This document shows, one piece after another, positions 62,741 through 64,000 of a DNA stretch of 64,000 bases. Both the position numbers and the translations under genes were made by a program. Positions within the stretch are counted from its first letter, which is position 1, and every line of letters begins with the position of its first letter. This DNA comes from CALBPI01 sp039700805 (GTDB lineage Bacteria > Pseudomonadota > Gammaproteobacteria > Steroidobacterales > Woeseiaceae): assembly GCA_039700805.1 (NCBI GenBank), contig JBCAZE010000001.1, positions 17,078 to 81,077 on the forward strand. Reading direction: 5' to 3'. The notes under the pieces are model-generated. The model saw only the letters and a list, made by a program, of their open reading frames with translations. It searched no databases and was not told the origin of the DNA.

Positions 62741-64000
62741 TCAGGCAGCGATACAGCGGTCCCGACCGGCGCGCTTGGCTTCGTACAATGCTTCGTCGGC
62801 GCGCTTGTAGATAGACTCGACGCTGTCGTTTTCCAGGGATTGCGTGATACCACATGAGATACTGACGTGGTGCGCCTCGCCATCATATTGGAGTTTTGCC
62901 GCACCGATTAGTGCGCGTAGCTTGTCGGCGAGTTGCATCGCATCGTCACCGAGCGTGTCGGGCAAGAGCACGACGAATTCTTCGCCGCCGAGACGGGCAA
63001 CAAAATCTGTTTTTCGAGTGTAGCGATCGAGATGACCCGCGACTTGGCGCAAGATTGCATCGCCCCCCTGGTGGCCAAGCGAATCATTGATGGATTTGAA
63101 GTGGTCTATATCCCAAAGCGCAAAACAGAAAGGTTGCCCGTGGCGTTGTGCGCCGGCAAGCAATTCCACGATGCGTTGTTCGTAGGAGAAACGGCTGTTA
63201 ACGCCTGTCAGTGTATCTAACAGCAGCAGTGATTCTTGTTCTTTCAGCGTGTTCTGCAGCGCGGCAGTTTGTACGCGCAGACCGTTGAGTTCATCGGTCA
63301 ATGCATCATTTCGCGCCTCGACTTCCTGCAGACGGCCCTCTTCTTTTTCGCGATAGTCGCTGATGCGGCGTCCAACCTGTTCGAGTTGCTTTAGCATTCG
63401 TGCTTTGAGTTCTTGATTGTCCGTCGTGCCGTCCAGCGACGTGGCGAATGCATCGACGTCGTCTTGTACCTGGCGTTCGAGGGCCGAGCTCGCTTCTCGC
63501 TGCGCATCGGCGCTTGTGACGGCATCAGCGGTCCACAGTTCGAAGTGTCGCAGTGAATCTTGTACTTGCTCCAAGAACACGATGGCTTCATCACGTTCTC
63601 GCGTCAGTGTTCGGATGTGCTCGATGAGCAAAGTGCCGAGTGCAATAAATTTTTCTTCAGCATTGGCCTCCGGCTTTGCGAGCAATGCCGCAACGGCGTC
63701 GTCCAGCGCTTTGATCTCGCGGGCAGCGGCGGCGGTTTCATAGAGCGCTTGATCGAGCTGGGCGACGGCCACCGCGCTCGTTGCTTCGAGGCGAATGCGT
63801 TGATCGCGAATCATGCCAGTGACTTTCGTCATCACGGTATCGAGTGTGTCGAGATCAGCCACATCATCTGCGCGGTCAACATGCACCAGCAGCACTTCGA
63901 TTTCTTCGTCGACTTCTGGTTTCCACCCTCGGCAGCCTGACAATGCTTGTCGCAAGAGCCCTCGGAGTTGTCGCTGCAGAGCCGTTGCGTCAGATACATG
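62741..64000 (-). CDS. Diguanylate cyclase (GGDEF), cut by the window edge
   Basis: At least 419 codons, open to the right window edge, so the N-terminus is missing. The C-terminal GGDEF domain has ARLGGEEFVVLLPDT, an active-site variant that is normal, and an inhibitory RKTD site five residues before it. The N-terminal part is a helical region of about 240 residues with no membrane helix and a coiled coil just before the GGDEF domain. A TTG at 63955 is in frame, but the frame continues beyond. It should make cyclic-di-GMP. Confidence 0.88.
   Translation of the reverse strand, partial: HVSDATALQRQLRGLLRQALSGCRGWKPEVDEEIEVLLVHVDRADDVADLDTLDTVMTKVTGMIRDQRIRLEATSAVAVAQLDQALYETAAAAREIKALDDAVAALLAKPEANAEEKFIALGTLLIEHIRTLTRERDEAIVFLEQVQDSLRHFELWTADAVTSADAQREASSALERQVQDDVDAFATSLDGTTDNQELKARMLKQLEQVGRRISDYREKEEGRLQEVEARNDALTDELNGLRVQTAALQNTLKEQESLLLLDTLTGVNSRFSYEQRIVELLAGAQRHGQPFCFALWDIDHFKSINDSLGHQGGDAILRQVAGHLDRYTRKTDFVARLGGEEFVVLLPDTLGDDAMQLADKLRALIGAAKLQYDGEAHHVSISCGITQSLENDSVESIYKRADEALYEAKRAGRDRCIAA

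Overview
The window reads as a chromosomal segment of a heterotrophic, probably marine or sediment gammaproteobacterium. The evidence is GreB, a free-standing EF-G2-type elongation factor, SelO, a TonB-dependent receptor, many exported peptidases, HDOD and GGDEF proteins and dense ATGA/TGATG gene overlaps. A run of exactly 100 N at 30101-30200 shows that this is a scaffolded draft assembly. The organism call is inference. I found no rRNA, tRNA, CRISPR, phage or insertion-sequence genes.

Layout. 1-3307: an exported alpha/beta hydrolase cut by the window edge, then an MFS transporter overlapping a PhyH-type dioxygenase. 3604-6957: an orphan multi-PAS histidine kinase. 7114-11784: an overlapping hyuA-hyuB-fructosamine kinase operon. 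11874-16337: a DUF429 protein, serA overlapping a D-2-hydroxyglutarate dehydrogenase, and a FFLEELY-like protein. 16334-28687: a catabolic region with a Gfo/Idh/MocA oxidoreductase, aldo/keto reductase and TauD-like dioxygenase in one operon, a LacI regulator, a TonB receptor, a sodium/solute symporter, KDPG-type aldolase, a serine hydrolase and a sulfite dehydrogenase pair. The receptor and the oxidoreductase operon share the same operator-promoter arrangement, so they look like one regulon. 28694-31898: copper resistance (CopB, CopA with a Met/His 20-residue repeat, CsoR and its operator).

31976-38404: GreB, small lipoproteins, an array of 26-27 bp palindromic repeats, EF-G2, and a reprolysin-like metalloprotease with a GlyGly-CTERM-like tail. 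38416-39631: an SPFH membrane protein with a ribbon-helix-helix protein and a candidate operator of three phased TGATAT sites. 39818-42966: a DUF1538 membrane protein with a PII-like protein of three repeats, the best candidate here for an undescribed regulated transport system. 43005-49796, all minus strand: HDOD, MASE1-GGDEF-EAL, an M1 peptidase lipoprotein and SelO. 49890-54188: a type I secretion-like operon (ABC/HlyD/TolC) whose ABC protein has lost every ATPase motif. 54360-64000: a periplasmic unknown, an M14 peptidase starting directly behind a terminator, a ThDP enzyme, an S9 peptidase, an SDR and a diguanylate cyclase cut by the window edge.

The common themes are uptake and oxidation of organic acids, amino-acid derivatives or sugars, extracellular or periplasmic protein degradation, metal defence and cyclic-di-GMP signalling. 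Substrates of the catabolic operons cannot be read from sequence alone.
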